Below, in pieces: positions 24,450-36,659 of a DNA stretch of 64,000 nucleotides. The position numbers were made by a program, and so were the translations under genes. Below the pieces are notes generated by a model, which ran no database searches, was not told the DNA's origin, and was given only the letters and a program-made list of their open reading frames with translations. The DNA is from Zopfochytrium polystomum. Taxonomy: Eukaryota; Chytridiomycota; Chytridiomycetes; Chytridiales; Chytridiaceae. The DNA lies in contig JAIVFJ010000126.1 in NCBI GenBank assembly GCA_025765615.1, forward strand, positions 124,001 to 188,000. Reading direction: 5' to 3'. Each line of letters opens with the position of its first letter. Position 1 is the first letter of the stretch.

Positions 24450-25757
24450 TATGACTACGATGATACGATGATGGTGTTGGCTATTGTGTGCTAAGTAAGG
24501 GGGGGGGGGAGTTGGCGGTGACCGTGTCCGTGGAGCGTCGCGGGTTGCTAGGGTTTGTTTGTTGCCCACGCACCCGACGACTGGACAACGAAGACGACGA
24601 CGACGACGACGACCGCGACGACAACGACGGGGACGAGCGGGCGTCGGTGGCGATGCGAGGAAGGTCGGCGGTCGGTGGATGCGGATGGGGGGAGGGAAGG
24701 AGGAGGAGTACGGCGGAGGAGGCAATGGCCCGACGAAGCGAGGGAGAGGGGAGCCCCCAGCCGAGGGGGGTATTTTTACTTCTTCAGTCTTGTTGGAGCG
24801 GGAGCGAGCTGAGCGGCTTTTCTGCTTGCTGCTCCGCCCAGCCCTCCAACTGTCTGTCTGTTTCTGTTTCTATTTTTTTCTTTTGTTTCTGTCCGGTTTT
24901 TCATTTTTCAATGGCTTGACGGCGGGGGGTGGGGGCGATCAGAGGAGGCAGAGATGCAGACAGACTGGTTAGACAGACTGGTAGACAGACTGCAGGAGAG
25001 TGCGCAGCTGGCCAGCGACAGATCGAGACAATGAAAGAGGTTTTCCACTGGGCGAAGGTGTCGACTTTGCGAGACAGACAGACAGACAGAGAGAGAGAGG
25101 GAGAGAGAGAACGAGGAGGAACATACCTTCTTTCAGTCACTCAGCGGACAAGGACCCTTGTTTCCGGCCGAGCATTCGGCCACGGCCCACATGGCCGAAC
25201 GCTTTCTGTCTCGCTCTCTGTCTGTCTCTCTCTCTCTCCCCCCTCTCTCCAGCACCTCCCCTCTCGCCCAAGCACGCAGGCAGGCCGCCTCGTCCAAGTC
25301 CACTCCTCGTCCACACCTTCCTCCTCCTTGAACGCACTATTTGCTGTAGACGCAGAAAATGATGGCATTAGGTTGCTCGGTTTTTTTTGTTCTCTTTGGG
25401 TTTATTCTTCTTTTTTTTTTTCCCCAGGTTTGTTTCCCTCCTGCAAAAAATTTTTTTTGCAGCAGAGCAAACAGCAACAACAGCAACAGAACAAAATAGA
25501 AGAAAAAAGAAAAAGAAACGAAAAAGACGGGGCGCGCAAAGAGGGCGTGGGTGGTTTGGTATACAATGTAATAAAGCGGGACAGCAAAAAAAGGACTATA
25601 TGGGTGGGGGGAAGGGAAACTGCACAAAGGGTGGAGGGGTCAAGCAAGTCTGAAGCTAAGGAACGGATTAAAAGGGAGAAACAAAAAAGAAAAAGAAAAA
25701 AAAAAGGAAAGGGAGGGCTGGCTCTCTCTCTGCACACACGCCCACGCACGCGACGCT
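24407..25757. other. Gene-free region with microsatellites
   Basis: This stretch lies between the start of the second Sec1 gene and the 3' end of the zinc-finger gene, both on the minus strand. It holds a GATGAC repeat (24,420-24,450), ACG/GAC triplets near 24,590, CAGA arrays near 24,955-25,090, CT tracts near 25,215-25,240, and T- and A-rich tracts from 25,380 to 25,710. No coding exon with a recognisable domain is seen. The part nearest 24,407 must contain the Sec1 promoter. Confidence 0.6.
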
Positions 25758-26338
25758 TTACAACAGCGACTCGAGCGAAAACTGCGATGGAGCCGACGCG
25801 ACGCTGCCGGCGCTGCTCGCCGCCTCATCGGCGGAGGAGGCGGCGGCGGAAGCGGCGCCGGCCACGGGCGACGTCGGCGTCGTAGGGTCGCCCATCTTCC
25901 TTGCAACCTTGGCCAGCGGCACGGCGACGACCACGACGACGTCCTCGTCCCTGCCGTTGATGTTCGCGCCGCCGTCGCTTTCGTCTTCGCGCTGCCGCTT
26001 CCTGCTCGCAACATCACCGCCGGCGGCGGCGGCGGCGGCCACAACCGTCCGCGGCTTCTCGTCGCCGCATGCCGGCGGCGCGGAAGACGGACGACCAGGT
26101 TGTGATGGTGGTGGTGGTAGCGCCACCGCCGCGACGCCGACCACGGGGGACGCCGCCAGCGACGACGGCGCCGACGCCGGCTGCGGCTGCAATTTCGCCG
26201 CCGCCGCCGCCGCCGCTTGCGCAGCGTCCGCCTGCGTCGCATCCGCAGCACTCCCAGACGCCGGCGCGGCGGTCGCCGCGGCAAGGCTCAGCGCCGCCAG
26301 AGCCGACCCCCTGTCGCCGCTGCTCCGCCGACGCTCCG

Positions 26339-26371
<33 letters not shown>

Positions 26372-27609
26372 TGGCCGGGCGGGCCGACGACGGCGCGTTC
26401 GTCGTCTCGAGCTTGGGCGTGTACGTGTGGAAGGCGCGCACCGCCCCGCGTGGGAGGATCGGGTGCTGGTGGTGGTGGTGGTGAAGCGGGGCGGTAGGAG
26501 CCGCGTAGCGGCCGCCGGCGAGCGGCGTCGATGCTGCTGCTGCAGCTCCGTACGGCTGATACGCTTGGTGTGGTTGCGGCTGCGGCTGGTGGTGTCGGTG
26601 ATGGTGCTGTGCTTGTGCCGTCGAGTTGTAGAATGACTGCGACTGCGGAGAGGACAGGTGCGAGGACGACGACGACATCGTCAACGATGATGATGATGAG
26701 TAGGCGGCTGCGGACGCGTCCGAGGCGTTGTGGTGGTGGTGGTGGTGCTGCGCACCCCAACGAAGGGACGGGGACGTGGAGCCGGCTGTTGCGTACGGCG
26801 ACGCGCTCGTCGTCGACGATGTTGCGGCGTAAGCGGCGGCGGCGGGGCGGGTCTGGTAGTGATGAGACGCGCCGGCGGTGGCGGAGGCCGGGGGGTAGCC
26901 GTGATTCGGGCTCGTCGAAGCGGCCGGGGTGTACGAGTAAGGGTACGCCGACCGCGACGGGAGGGTGCTGCTTCCAGCGCCGCCGTACTCGACCTTTGGC
27001 GCAACGTGGTACGCCGCGTCGGCAGCCTGGTCTGCTCTCCTCGCCATTGCGCTTGATGGTAGTGGTTGTTGTGGTAAAGAGGGTTGTGGTGCTGCTGGTG
27101 AATGCGGATGCGCGAGTGCATTGTGCAGGGACGACAGGGCGGAGGAGGCCGACGTCGGTGGCGGAGGCGGCGGGTATGTGACAAATTTGCGGACGGGGGT
27201 GGGGGACGGCAGCGGCGGCGAGATTGGGGGGAGTGGAGGCGGGGAGGTACCTGTCCTGTTCTGGTTGTTGTGGTAGTGGAAGTGGTAGTGGTGGAAGTGG
27301 CAGGGAGGAAATTCCGCCGGCGGCGGCCGCCGCCATCATGGGTGAGGACGACAGCGACGACGCCGACGACGCCGCCGCAGCCGCCGATGGGTCCTGCAGC
27401 GGCAGCTTCTTGTTTGTCTCCTCAAACTCGAGGTGCCTGCGGAGCGCGTCGCTGCGAGAGAAGCCGATGTGACTGAAGAGAGTAGAGCGGACAGAGAACA
27501 GAGAACAGAGAGAGAGATGGAGAGAGAGAGAGAGAGACAGAGTAGAGCGAGAGACAGAGGGTGAGTAAGATAGAAAGCTCAAAAGTAAAACCAAAATGAC
27601 CTCACTCAC

Positions 27610-27665
<56 letters not shown>

Positions 27666-28913
27666 CTCACCAGTAAGGACAGACCCACGGCCTGTTTTCC
27701 GAATGCAGCGAGCGCATATGCCGCTGCAGGTCGTGCTTGCGCCGAAAATGGATCGCGCTGTTTGTTGGGTTGGGTGGTTGTTTTTGTTTTTTGGTTTTTG
27801 TATGTGGATTTTTGTTTGTTTTGTTTGTTTTGTTTTGTTTTGTTTTGTTAGTAAAGTTGGTTTGTCAAATTAGAGAGAGAGAGAGAGAGAGAGAGAGGAG
27901 GGACTGAGAGTAAACAGACAGACAGACAAGTAGACACTCGTCCCGCCCAAAACAGGCAAATGCCAAGAAATCGGATCGAGAAAAGGGGTCCCTTCCGGCC
28001 GCACCGGAAACGTGGGGGAGGAGGGAGACAACCAATGCCATAACGGCGCCACTCGAGAGGGATAGGCAGGCAGAGAGACAGAGAGAGAGAGAGTCGGGAA
28101 AAAAACAAAACAAACAAAGCAGAAAAAAAAAGAAAGAAACAAAGTAACAAAAAGACGAAAAAACACACACACACACTCACCAAACAGGGCACTTGAAAGG
28201 CTTGGCATCGGAGTGGACCTTCTCGTGGCTTTGGAGGTTGAACTTGCGCGAAAACGTCTTGCCACACCCAGGGAAGCGACAGACCAGCACGAGCTGCTGC
28301 TGCTTGCTGCTGCTGCTGCTGCGGGGAGACCGACGACTGCTGCTGCTGCTGCTGCGCAGTCGGCGAAGACGGCAGCTGCGGGGACTGCTGTGCGAGAGCG
28401 GCTGGCGCACCCGACGAGAACGTTGGCGACGAGGCGGCCGAGGCGTGGGAAGAGGAGGAGGAGGAGGAGGGGTCCGCGGAAGTCGGCATGTACGACGACG
28501 ACGGAGCCGCGGGCCGCGGCCGGCGCGTCCGGCCGCGGCGGCGACGGGGCGAAACGATGGGTGCTGTGGGTTGTTGTCTCTCCGCGATACGACGACGGTG
28601 GCGGCGGCAGCTGCTGAGGGTTTGGGTGGTATTCAGACTGGTGGTGTGAATATTGTTGGTACTGCTGCTGCTGGTGCTGGTTCTGCTGTTGGTAGTATTG
28701 TTGTTGTTGTTGCGGCGACTGGTATGGCGTGTACGAGTGCATCCCGGCGGCGGCCTCTGGAGAACCCGGTTCGCGGTCGCTGTGGAGCCGGGGGTTGTGG
28801 CTGTAGTTTGCGTAGTGGGGGTGCTGATGCTGCTGCTGGTGGTGGTGGTGGTGGTGGGATTGGTGCGGCTGTTGCTGCTGCTGCGGCTGGTACTGGAGAT
28901 GGTGGGCGCTCAT
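25758..28913 (-). CDS. C2H2 zinc-finger protein with Gln/His-rich arms (Swi5/Ace2-like fingers)
   Basis: Three adjacent fingers are split by introns: CRFPGCGKTFSRKFNLQSH in the exon ending at 28181, CPVCAIHFRRKHDLQRHM in exon 27757-27671, and CPYCHIGFSRSDALRRH at the start of exon 27472-27251. The third finger lacks its last histidine (HLEFEE), as in the Swi5/Ace2 group of fungal transcription factors. The last exon (27051-25758) adds about 430 residues rich in His, Gln, Ala and Ser, with a basic SRKRQRED patch that may be a nuclear signal. The N-terminus starts at 28913 (MSAHHLQYQPQQQ) and is rich in Gln and His. Between about 28,500 and 28,280 the model needs one or two unresolved frame changes inside CAG-type repeats. 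A DNA-binding regulator is likely; target genes are unknown. Confidence 0.72.
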
Positions 28914-29252
28914 GTGGAAGGGGATCGGGATTGATTCCTTTCTCCGGTTACTTTCAGTTTCTTTTATTTTCCCTCCCCTGAGCACTGTTTCCCGTGGAGC
29001 GAGTTTGCGCGAGCAGGCGGCGACGGGCGGAAGGGGGCAACGATGGAGGTCGACGGCGTCCCGTCGAGGGCGTCGATGACGATAACGGAGGGCGAGGGGG
29101 TGTTGCACGGAAGAGGGCGGGGGAGGGAAAGCGGGGGCGCGATAAAGATGGCGAGGCTGGCCAATTTATGTGAAACTTGAGTGCAGCGTCTTTTGTAGGG
29201 CATTGACCCATTGGTCCGAGAGAGACAGACAGACAATGAGAGGGAGAGATTC

Positions 29253-29335
<83 letters not shown>

Positions 29336-31147
29336 CAGAGACAGAGGAGAGAGAGAGATAGCAGCCTGGCCAGCCAGCTCGGGCCAAGAAATCCAGAGGC
29401 CAGACCGTGCGGCAGAGGCGCGACGGACATGGCGCAATGGGCTGGGCCTTGGCGGAGACGAAAGCGACAGAGCAGCAGGCAGTGCGAGTGAGAGAGCGTG
29501 CGTGTGCAAAGCATAAGCAAAACGGTTTTTGGGAAAGAAAAGGCTTGTTGCGAAATTATGTTTTTTTTCTCTTTCGTATCTTCTCCGCTTTGGATCTTTC
29601 CATTTTGTCTCTCGCACCGAAAATTTCTTGGCTCGTCTCGTCCGGCGGGCCTCTCTCTGTCATTCTCTCGATCTTCCATCTGCACCTATTTTGCATGATA
29701 GCAAACTTCATTCTCGCTATTAAAAAAACAAAAAAAATCTTGTTTTTCTCCTTTTCTTTCGGTTCTTGGAGCTCCGGAAGCGTAGCCGAGGCCTGGGTCA
29801 TTTTTTTTCCCTGATTTCACCGTCTTTTTTTTCGATGTTTCTCTGCACGGAACCTTCCAAAGAAGAAGCCGTGAAAAAGGAAATGCGTTAGCCCATTTGG
29901 GAAGGAACAAACGGCTTTTGAGTCCACTTTTGGAAATATATGTGGCAAGCGGCGGTGGCCCCGCTTGTGCCGGCCCAATGCAAGACGAGAAAAACCCCCA
30001 GCGCCAAGCTTTTTTTCCTGCTTCCTTCTTCTTTTGTCGACTGCTGCTTGGAGGTCCGGGTTCATGCAAGAATCGCCCTCTTTGAACGGCCTCAGTCTCC
30101 GCCCCATTCTCTTTGTCGGTCGATCTCCGGAATGAATGCGACCTCACGCAACAAAAAAAAAACAAAAAAAGGGGAGACAAAAAAAAACTCTTGGCACTAA
30201 AATTACTTGTTTATTTACTTCCATTTCAAAGGCGACCAATCGCTTCGTCTTGCATTTTCGTTAATCATGTTTTGTTTATTTTCTTTGTTATGCGCAGCAA
30301 TTCAAGCAGCAGCAATCCACTCGCTTGCCCAAAAAGGGGAGGTGGCGGGAGCCGATCGAACATGCGTGGGATTTGGGGCGGGGACACATACTCCCCGCAT
30401 GGATGTTTCCATATCTATTTTTTGTTTGTCTTGTTTTTCCGTCTCATTTTCTTTGTGTTTGTTAAGCATTTATTTATTTATTTATTCTTCCAATTTTACA
30501 TGCGAAAGCGCCGCTCGCGCCTCCTTGGCAAACGACCGGACTAGCGACCGGACTTTCCTGGGGACCTGCCAAGCACTCGTTGACCCTTCAAACGATTCGC
30601 GTGCCAATGCTTTTTGGAAAGGATTCCACTGAAACTGAATATTTTCACCATTAAGATTATTATAAGTCAAACAATAGCCGCGGTGTGACTTACTTTTGTT
30701 GTTTTTGCTTGTCAACCATATTTACGGTGCCCCCTCAGTGACACTCGAGGCTTCGCGATGCTCTCCCAGAGATCCTGTGGGCATTCAAGCTCTTTTGTAT
30801 CGCTTTCTTTTTTTTTTTTTTTTTTTTTTGCCCTGTCCGTTGCAGCTTCTGCGCATCCACTGCACTTCATATCAACGCCAGCAAATCGTGATTCAAAAAA
30901 AAGGGAGGAAAGAAAAAAAAAAGGAAAAAAAAGGCAAAGCATAGATTGCCAACGAAAACACGTGCCCAGCTGCCCAAACCCATATTAAAGAAATCAGGAA
31001 GAAACGCGAAGGCATACTAGGATATGCGAGCAATCAACTCTGAGTAGTCCTTGCTGGTCCTTCCTGAACTGACTGGCCAGCAAAGGCACAAGACAGACCA
31101 GAAAAACAAGAACAAAGTGAATGGACAAATAGCCAAATCTGCATTTG
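28914..31147. other. Gene-free region with a long GA microsatellite
   Basis: No supported gene. The main feature is a (GA)n run at 29,261-29,333. CT, T-rich and A-rich stretches occur from 29,540 to 30,940. Short frames here translate only repeats or T-rich DNA. It includes the upstream region of the zinc-finger gene and ends at the first LTR of the retrotransposon island. Confidence 0.6.
29261..29333 (+). repeat. (GA)n microsatellite, about 73 bp
   Basis: A nearly pure AG dinucleotide array. It lies about 350 bp upstream of the zinc-finger gene start, so length changes could affect its promoter, although nothing in the sequence proves this. Confidence 0.9.
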
Positions 31148-31448
31148 TGTTATGAATCACCCTCTGGGAACCTTCTGGAACCTTCTAGAACATTCCTTCA
31201 TGGAACCTTGTGGGACTTTCTGGAACCTTCTTTGCTTTCCTGACTTGTCTTGTTGTTGTCATTGGTATCATTGGTATCATTGCATTACCAATTGTTCTTT
31301 CTGGAACTTTCTTTGAGTCTTGACAAGGCAGACTCTCAAAAGGGAGATGGGAGACCTGTTCCATCCCTCAAGTGAATTATTGTTTCCAATAATCATCACT
31401 CCTCTCAGTTCCTTGTCTGCCTTGTCCTGTCCTGCCCTGTTCCTGACA
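31148..31448 (+). mobile_element. LTR family A copy, TATA deleted (301 bp)
   Basis: The copy starts TGTTATGAATCACCC and ends CTGTTCCTGACA. It is homologous over its whole length to the copy at 32424-32776 but lacks one direct internal repeat (the TTCTAGAACATTCC segment is present twice in the other copy) and the bases around TATAAAAG. No matching 5-bp duplication flanks it. It is therefore an older or rearranged LTR that has lost its apparent promoter. Confidence 0.75.
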
Positions 31449-31461
31449 TCATTATTCACTT

Positions 31462-31873
31462 TGTAAACAGTCTACTCTGAGTGAGTGAGTGGAAGGAGTG
31501 AATGAAGTGGAGATGTGTGTTTGTGGGTGGTCCTTCTCCCCAACTTTGAGAGAAAGAGAAAAACTCTGTTATGAATTATTGATACATGATGATGATATGC
31601 ACAATGTAATAGTTGCTAGGCAAGCGTGACCGGCACAGGGTAAAAACCTCTCCTATATTATCTGCTTGAGCAGAGGAGGAGGAAAACTGTTGACACCAGG
31701 TTTCCGTTCCACTTAATACTCGGAGTATTTGTCATCAGCGCAAGCCAGCACCTGGGTCTGCATTGGCAGTGGCTCGCTCTCCCATGGGCATTGTGAGAAC
31801 GATAACTGACAGTCACAATAGGTTCGGGTCCGTCTTGTGCCTCTTGCTGCTAACCATTCAGTTCTGCCTAACA
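31462..31873 (-). mobile_element. LTR family B copy beside copia pol (412 bp)
   Basis: On the minus strand the copy begins TGTTAGGCAGAACTG and ends GACTGTTTACA, so it has the usual TG...CA ends. A second copy lies at 38809-39217. Minus-strand copia integrase sequence starts directly at its higher-coordinate edge, so this is the likely 3' LTR of an internally deleted copia element that lost its reverse transcriptase and RNase H. Confidence 0.7.
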
Positions 31874-32423
31874 CCCCCTCGCACGATGGCCATGGGTGTA
31901 GCACCTGTTATGCAAAGCGCAAATAGTGTTCGACGAGTGGGGAAAAGTTGCTCTTCAAAATCAATGCGATTGATTATCTGTTGAGTGACACCTGCTGTGT
32001 GAGCGACAGTGTTGACCCAAGCGGAGCCTGTGGCGTAGTCGACAATAACTTCAAAGTAGTTGAAACCGTCAAGGAAACGTGTACTGATCTTGCCAGTTTG
32101 GTCAGTACACAGCATCTGCAGCAGAGCAAATTTAAATGAGGCCTGGCCATGAGGTGTTGCTGGTGCATCTAAGCCATATTGCAAATGAGGCAAGGTTCAT
32201 GTGTTGTTGGTGGTGGAGCAGGAGCACCGTCGACATCTCCAGACTTGTGAGTGTCACATACTTGCTCTTGGTGGATGTGGCCAAAACGTCGGTGCCAAAG
32301 GTCACATGCAGTTGCTGGTGATGTGCAGGCAATGAAATTGTCCTCCGCGCAGCTGGGTGCTGGAATGGGATGAGATAGTAAAGCTGTCGCGTCGTTCGCC
32401 AATCTTGATGCTGTGTTGAGATG

Positions 32424-32776
32424 TGTTATGAATCACCCTCTGGAAACCTCTGGAACCTTCTAGAACATTCCTTCATGGAACCTTCTGGAACCTTCTGGAA
32501 CCTTCTAGAACATTCCTTCATGGAACCTTGTGGAACCTTCTGGAACCTTCTTTGCTTTCCTGACTTGTCTTGTTGTCATTGGTATCATTGGTATCATTGC
32601 ATTACTAATTGCTCTTTCTGGAACTTTCTTGGAGTCTTGACAAGGAACACTCTCAAAAGGTATAAAAGGGGGATGGGGGACCTGTCCCATCCCTCAAGTG
32701 AATTATTGTTTCCAATACAATCATCACTCCTCTCAGTTCCTTGTCTGCCTTGTCCTGTCCTGCCCTGTTCCTGACA
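32424..32776 (+). mobile_element. Solo LTR (family A) with perfect target-site duplication
   Basis: A 353-bp element with TGTTATG and CCTGACA ends is flanked on both sides by AGATG (32419-32423 and 32777-32781), a perfect 5-bp target-site duplication. It contains TATAAAAG near 32,662, a likely promoter. It sits inside the older copia remnant and interrupts it between the protease and integrase parts. No internal region remains, which fits recombination between two LTRs of a complete element after insertion. Confidence 0.9.
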
Positions 32777-33065
32777 AGATGCAAGTGTAGTAAGATCAAG
32801 AAGAAAGACAGAATCTTCAGTGAATAGCATCCCAGCAGTTGGGTCTTGGAGGACATGCGACAAAGAGAGGAGTGGTTCCTTGAGTGATGGGATATGAAGC
32901 ACATTGCGGAGCACCACATCAAAACCAGGAAAAGTGAGAGTGACATATTTAATTCCTTTGATGCAGCATTCATGGTCATCTGCTAGGCGGGCATGGTGTT
33001 TGGTTTCAAATTGTTGGTACTCAGTGAATTGCTCCTGTTGTGGAATCATTGTGGGTACAGCTCCT

Positions 33066-33997
33066 GAATCGATCATGTACAGAAGAGAGGCTATGCCTGT
33101 GTGACGCGCTCACTGTTGCAATGTTCACAAAGAAGTAGAAGCGAGAGGGACCGTTTATTTGAGAAGAAGAAGAAACAGATTGCCCTCCTGTAGCAGGTTG
33201 AGGGTGAAATCCAGAGAAAGGAACAAGAGTTGCTTGCAGTCCAGCCACAGTTGCTGAGGCTGAAGCATGGTTTGGTTGAGCTGGTGTGTAGTGCTGCGCT
33301 TGGAGCCTGGCTGAGATGGCATTGGCTTGGCACTTGTGCATGTGTGTGTTGGTGGCCAAGTTTGGAATCTCTGCACAGAACTCACACCCAGTGCCTTCAA
33401 CTCTTCCAAGATGTCGATGGATTGAGGTAGCCTTTGTCTCCAGCCTATGGGTGACTCCTGGCTTGCGGCAGTCACGACAGTCCCTTTCCATGTGGTGAAC
33501 ATATGCCTTGTGGTAACCTCACCAGTAGCAGCTCCAGAATCAATCATGTATGGAAGAGAGGCTATGCCTGTGTGTGACATTCTCACTGTTGCAGTTTCAC
33601 AACGAAGTTTGAGATCAAGAAGAAACAGATTGCCCTCCTGTAGCAGGTTGAGGGTGGAATCCAGAGAAAGGAACAAGAGTTGCTTGCTGTACAGCCACAG
33701 TTGCTGAGGCTGAAGCATGGTTTGGTTGAGCAGATGTGAAGTGTTGCATTTGGAGCCTGGCTGAGATGGCATTGGCTTGGCGCATGTGCAGGCAGTGCTC
33801 AGACTTGCGCATGTGTGTGTTGGTGGCCAAGCTTGGAATCTCTGCACAGAACTCGCACCCAGTGCGTTTCAACTCTTCCAAGACATTGATGGATTGAGGT
33901 AACCTGGCCAAGGGGTGACTCCTGGCCTGCAGCAGTCACGGCAGTCCCTTTCCATGTGGTGAACATATGCCTTGTGGTAACCACACCAGTAGCAGGG
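33066..33997 (-). repeat. Tandem duplication of about 465 bp in the copia gag region
   Basis: Segment 33,066-33,530 is repeated at 33,536-33,997. Both begin with a nearly identical stretch around GAAGAGAGGCTATGCCTGTG and both end with CATGTGGTGAACATATGCC. They differ by scattered substitutions and small indels, so the duplication is not recent. It repeats the gag knuckle-like segment of the element. Confidence 0.8.
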
Positions 33998-34279
33998 CCT
34001 ATCCCCACGACGAGGGGAGGGAGAGCGTTATTTTTTTTTATTGTTCTAGCCCCAGAGGGGCTGGCAGGAAGAGAAAGAGCCATCAATGGTGAACTGTAAT
34101 GGACTATGTCCAGGTGTCAACTCAGCAAACCCACCTCATGTGCTACGGACTTACAGGGTCGTCAGGCATCTCCACCACACATAAAGCCACAATGACAAAC
34201 CAGAAGGGAAAAACACAGAATCAAGAAAATAGAGAAGTAAGTCTGAAGGAGGTCAGTGTAAGAGAGGGGAACAGCTGTG

Positions 34280-36631
34280 AAAAGTCAGAGGGTCGGTAGT
34301 GGTGGAAAGGATTTGCTGCTGTGCGGCTGAGCTCATTCCGTCTGCTGTGAAGTAGTTGCCTAGTTGTCGAAAGGTGGTGCTTGGGGGGTGGATGGGAAGG
34401 ACTGTGGTGCCCCAGTTGATGGTGGTTGGTGCTGATTGTGGGGTGTTGATGGCGGAGATGAAGATTTTCTTGGTGTTAGACTCGATGCGTTATGGGACTG
34501 GTACTCAAAGAGGAGGTTGGCCTGAAGCTGCAGATCCTCCAAGGTGCTGGAGAGGGTGTTGGTGTCGTCGACAAGGGCAAAGTCAGTAACAGAAACAGGG
34601 GGTGGGGGGTTGAAGAATTGGACAGGGAAGTTAAGAGGGTGGGGAGTGAAAACAATGTTTGGAATTGACACAAATGCAAACATAAGAAAAGGGGAGGTGA
34701 AGTCGTTCCCAGGAGGCAAGGAGGCCAGCAACAGGGGCGCTGTCAAAAGCTTTCTTAATGTCATTGAGGAGAAGGTATAAGGGCTGCTTGGTGGAATGGG
34801 CAAGGTCAAGGGCGTAGCATGCAAGGTGGAGAGGTTGGTCAGGAGAAGAGCCAGGGAGGGCAGAGAAGTTGCAACCAAGGAGTACATTGTGAGAAGAGAG
34901 GATGGAAGAGATACAAGGAAGAAGGATGGACTGAACAACTTTGGCAGCAAGTTCGCAGAGGCTGATTGGACAGAGGTTAGTGATGTCACCACCCCACACA
35001 GCTTTCTTGGGTATTGGGAAGATGGAAGAAGATGCCCAAGAGTCAGGGATGTTGAGGAAGAGAAAAGAGCGAATGATGAGGGAGGAGAAGAATGCACGAG
35101 CATCAGGACCAGCTGTGACGAGGAGCTCTCTGGAAATTTGGGGGGGGCCAGGGGCTTTGTTTGAGGCAAGAGATGTGAGGGTTTTTCAGCGTCGTTGGCA
35201 GAAGGGGGCAGCATATCCTTTGAAAACAGATATGGGGGGATGTGGGGGAGGGGTTGCATCTCAGAGTGGAATGGAGAGGATGGTGGGAAGGGAGTGAGGG
35301 CGCGAGGGCAAAACTAGTGTTCAACCTGTTGTTGAGGACAGTTTTTATCTTGCCAAAAGAGAAAGTTCATGTCTATGTGTGAGAGCTGTGGCAATGTCCT
35401 CCATTTTCTGCTTTTCTGCTGCCTGGCGTTGGGCACAGTAGATGGCCTGGCGATGGTGGTTGAGGGCAGGGAGCAAAACGTCACAATAGTCAGTTGTGTC
35501 AAAAAAGCAGGCTTTGTACTGAGAGTGGATGTGACAAAAAGGAGTAAGAATCTGCACCCCACTCAGATGAGGTCAAAGGAATGGAAGGGAAGATGTTAGC
35601 CAGATCATGGGCAGGGTCTTTGGTGAGTGCCCACAGTTTCTCTACTTTCCAACGTGCAACGAGAAATGGTTTGGCACAGCAATCTATCTTTGGCGCTGCT
35701 GAGGAGGCTCCCTTGTGAGGAAGGAACTTTTCACCAAGCTGAAGCAGCAACTTGTGAAATGATGTGGAGAGTGTGTCAAGGTGGCTGACGAGGAGTGATG
35801 CACATTCTGGGGAGGTGTATTGAAAGGGTAGGGATGGAGAGTGGAGGAACTCAAGCTCAGAGGGGAGAAGAATGGTGTCCAAGGGCTGCTGAGAAGGGGG
35901 CAAGCTCAAGTGAGACAGCTGCTGTGAAATTGTCCAGTTGCTCTTCGGAAGCTTCCAAAGGCTTGACTGTCTAAACGGGAGGAGTAGGAGCCAGCAGTGT
36001 GTGTGTAAGAGGGTAAGTCTGGGCGCAGGTGTCGAAAGGAATCAACAAAGCCTTTTCAGGGAGAGGGTGGGGGGGGGGCGTGTGGTGGGAAGGAGATGTG
36101 GGGGCTCTGGTGGAGTGGTCAAAGGCGTCAGTGATGGCGTTCCAGTCACCAAACCAGTAGGCTTGGTGGGGTGAGGTGGAGTCAGATGAGACAAGAGAGT
36201 TGCACCATTTTTGCAAGTCAGGGAATTCCTCAGATTGGGTGGTCAGCAGGCCAGTAAATATTTCGCAGGAGGATGGAGCGTCGAGCAAAAGATAAGGTGA
36301 GGGCAATGGCACGAGTTCCAAAGTGGGAGAGGTCAGAGATGTGTGGTGCCAGGGAAGGTGAGATGATGAAACCAATGCCAGCATGACAGGAAGGGGTGGA
36401 GGATACGAAGAAACCTTTGTAATTCTTAGTGATGCGACGTATGGAGTGGGTGGCCTCTGTGTCAGAGCAGCCAATTTCTTGAATGGCAAGGATGGTGGTT
36501 TTGGTGTGATCGAGCCAGTGGGAGATAGATGCTGCCTTTGTGGGGAAGGCACGACAGATGTTCCAAGTCGCAAAGCAAGGTAGGGGTGGTGGTGTTGGGG
36601 GTGTTGTGCTAGACACAAGGCTAGTCGACAT
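34280..36631 (-). mobile_element. LINE-type ORF2 remnant (endonuclease and reverse transcriptase)
   Basis: The minus strand encodes an APE-type endonuclease start (FATWNICRAFPTKAASISHW, then ILAIQEIG) and later YWFGDWNAITDAFDH, the Gly-Asp-Trp-Asn motif of that nuclease. The reverse transcriptase follows with NLCPISLCELAAKVV, NDIKKAFDSAP and ALVDDTNTL, which correspond to conserved fingers and palm motifs, including the metal-binding Asp-Asp. The frame is broken several times, so the element is dead. It belongs to the non-LTR class and interrupts the LTR-element debris around it. Confidence 0.75.
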
Positions 36632-36659
36632 AGCTGACTAAGGGGTGCAGGCGGTCCTG

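Larger units (their letters stand above)
31874..34090 (-). mobile_element. Ty1/copia internal remnant (gag knuckle, protease, integrase)
   Basis: In minus-strand order the pieces are: a gag-like segment with a knuckle-like DCRDCRKPGVTHR (duplicated, 33,066-33,997); a protease start with IDSGA (near 33,075) and VLRNVLHIPSL; the pre-integrase zinc region with LWHRRFGHIHQ (near 32,290); and an integrase core with KISTRFLDGFNYFEVIVDYA (near 32,070). The order gag-protease-integrase is that of copia elements. Frames are broken, reverse transcriptase is missing, and a solo LTR interrupts the element at 32424-32776. It is inactive. Confidence 0.75.
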
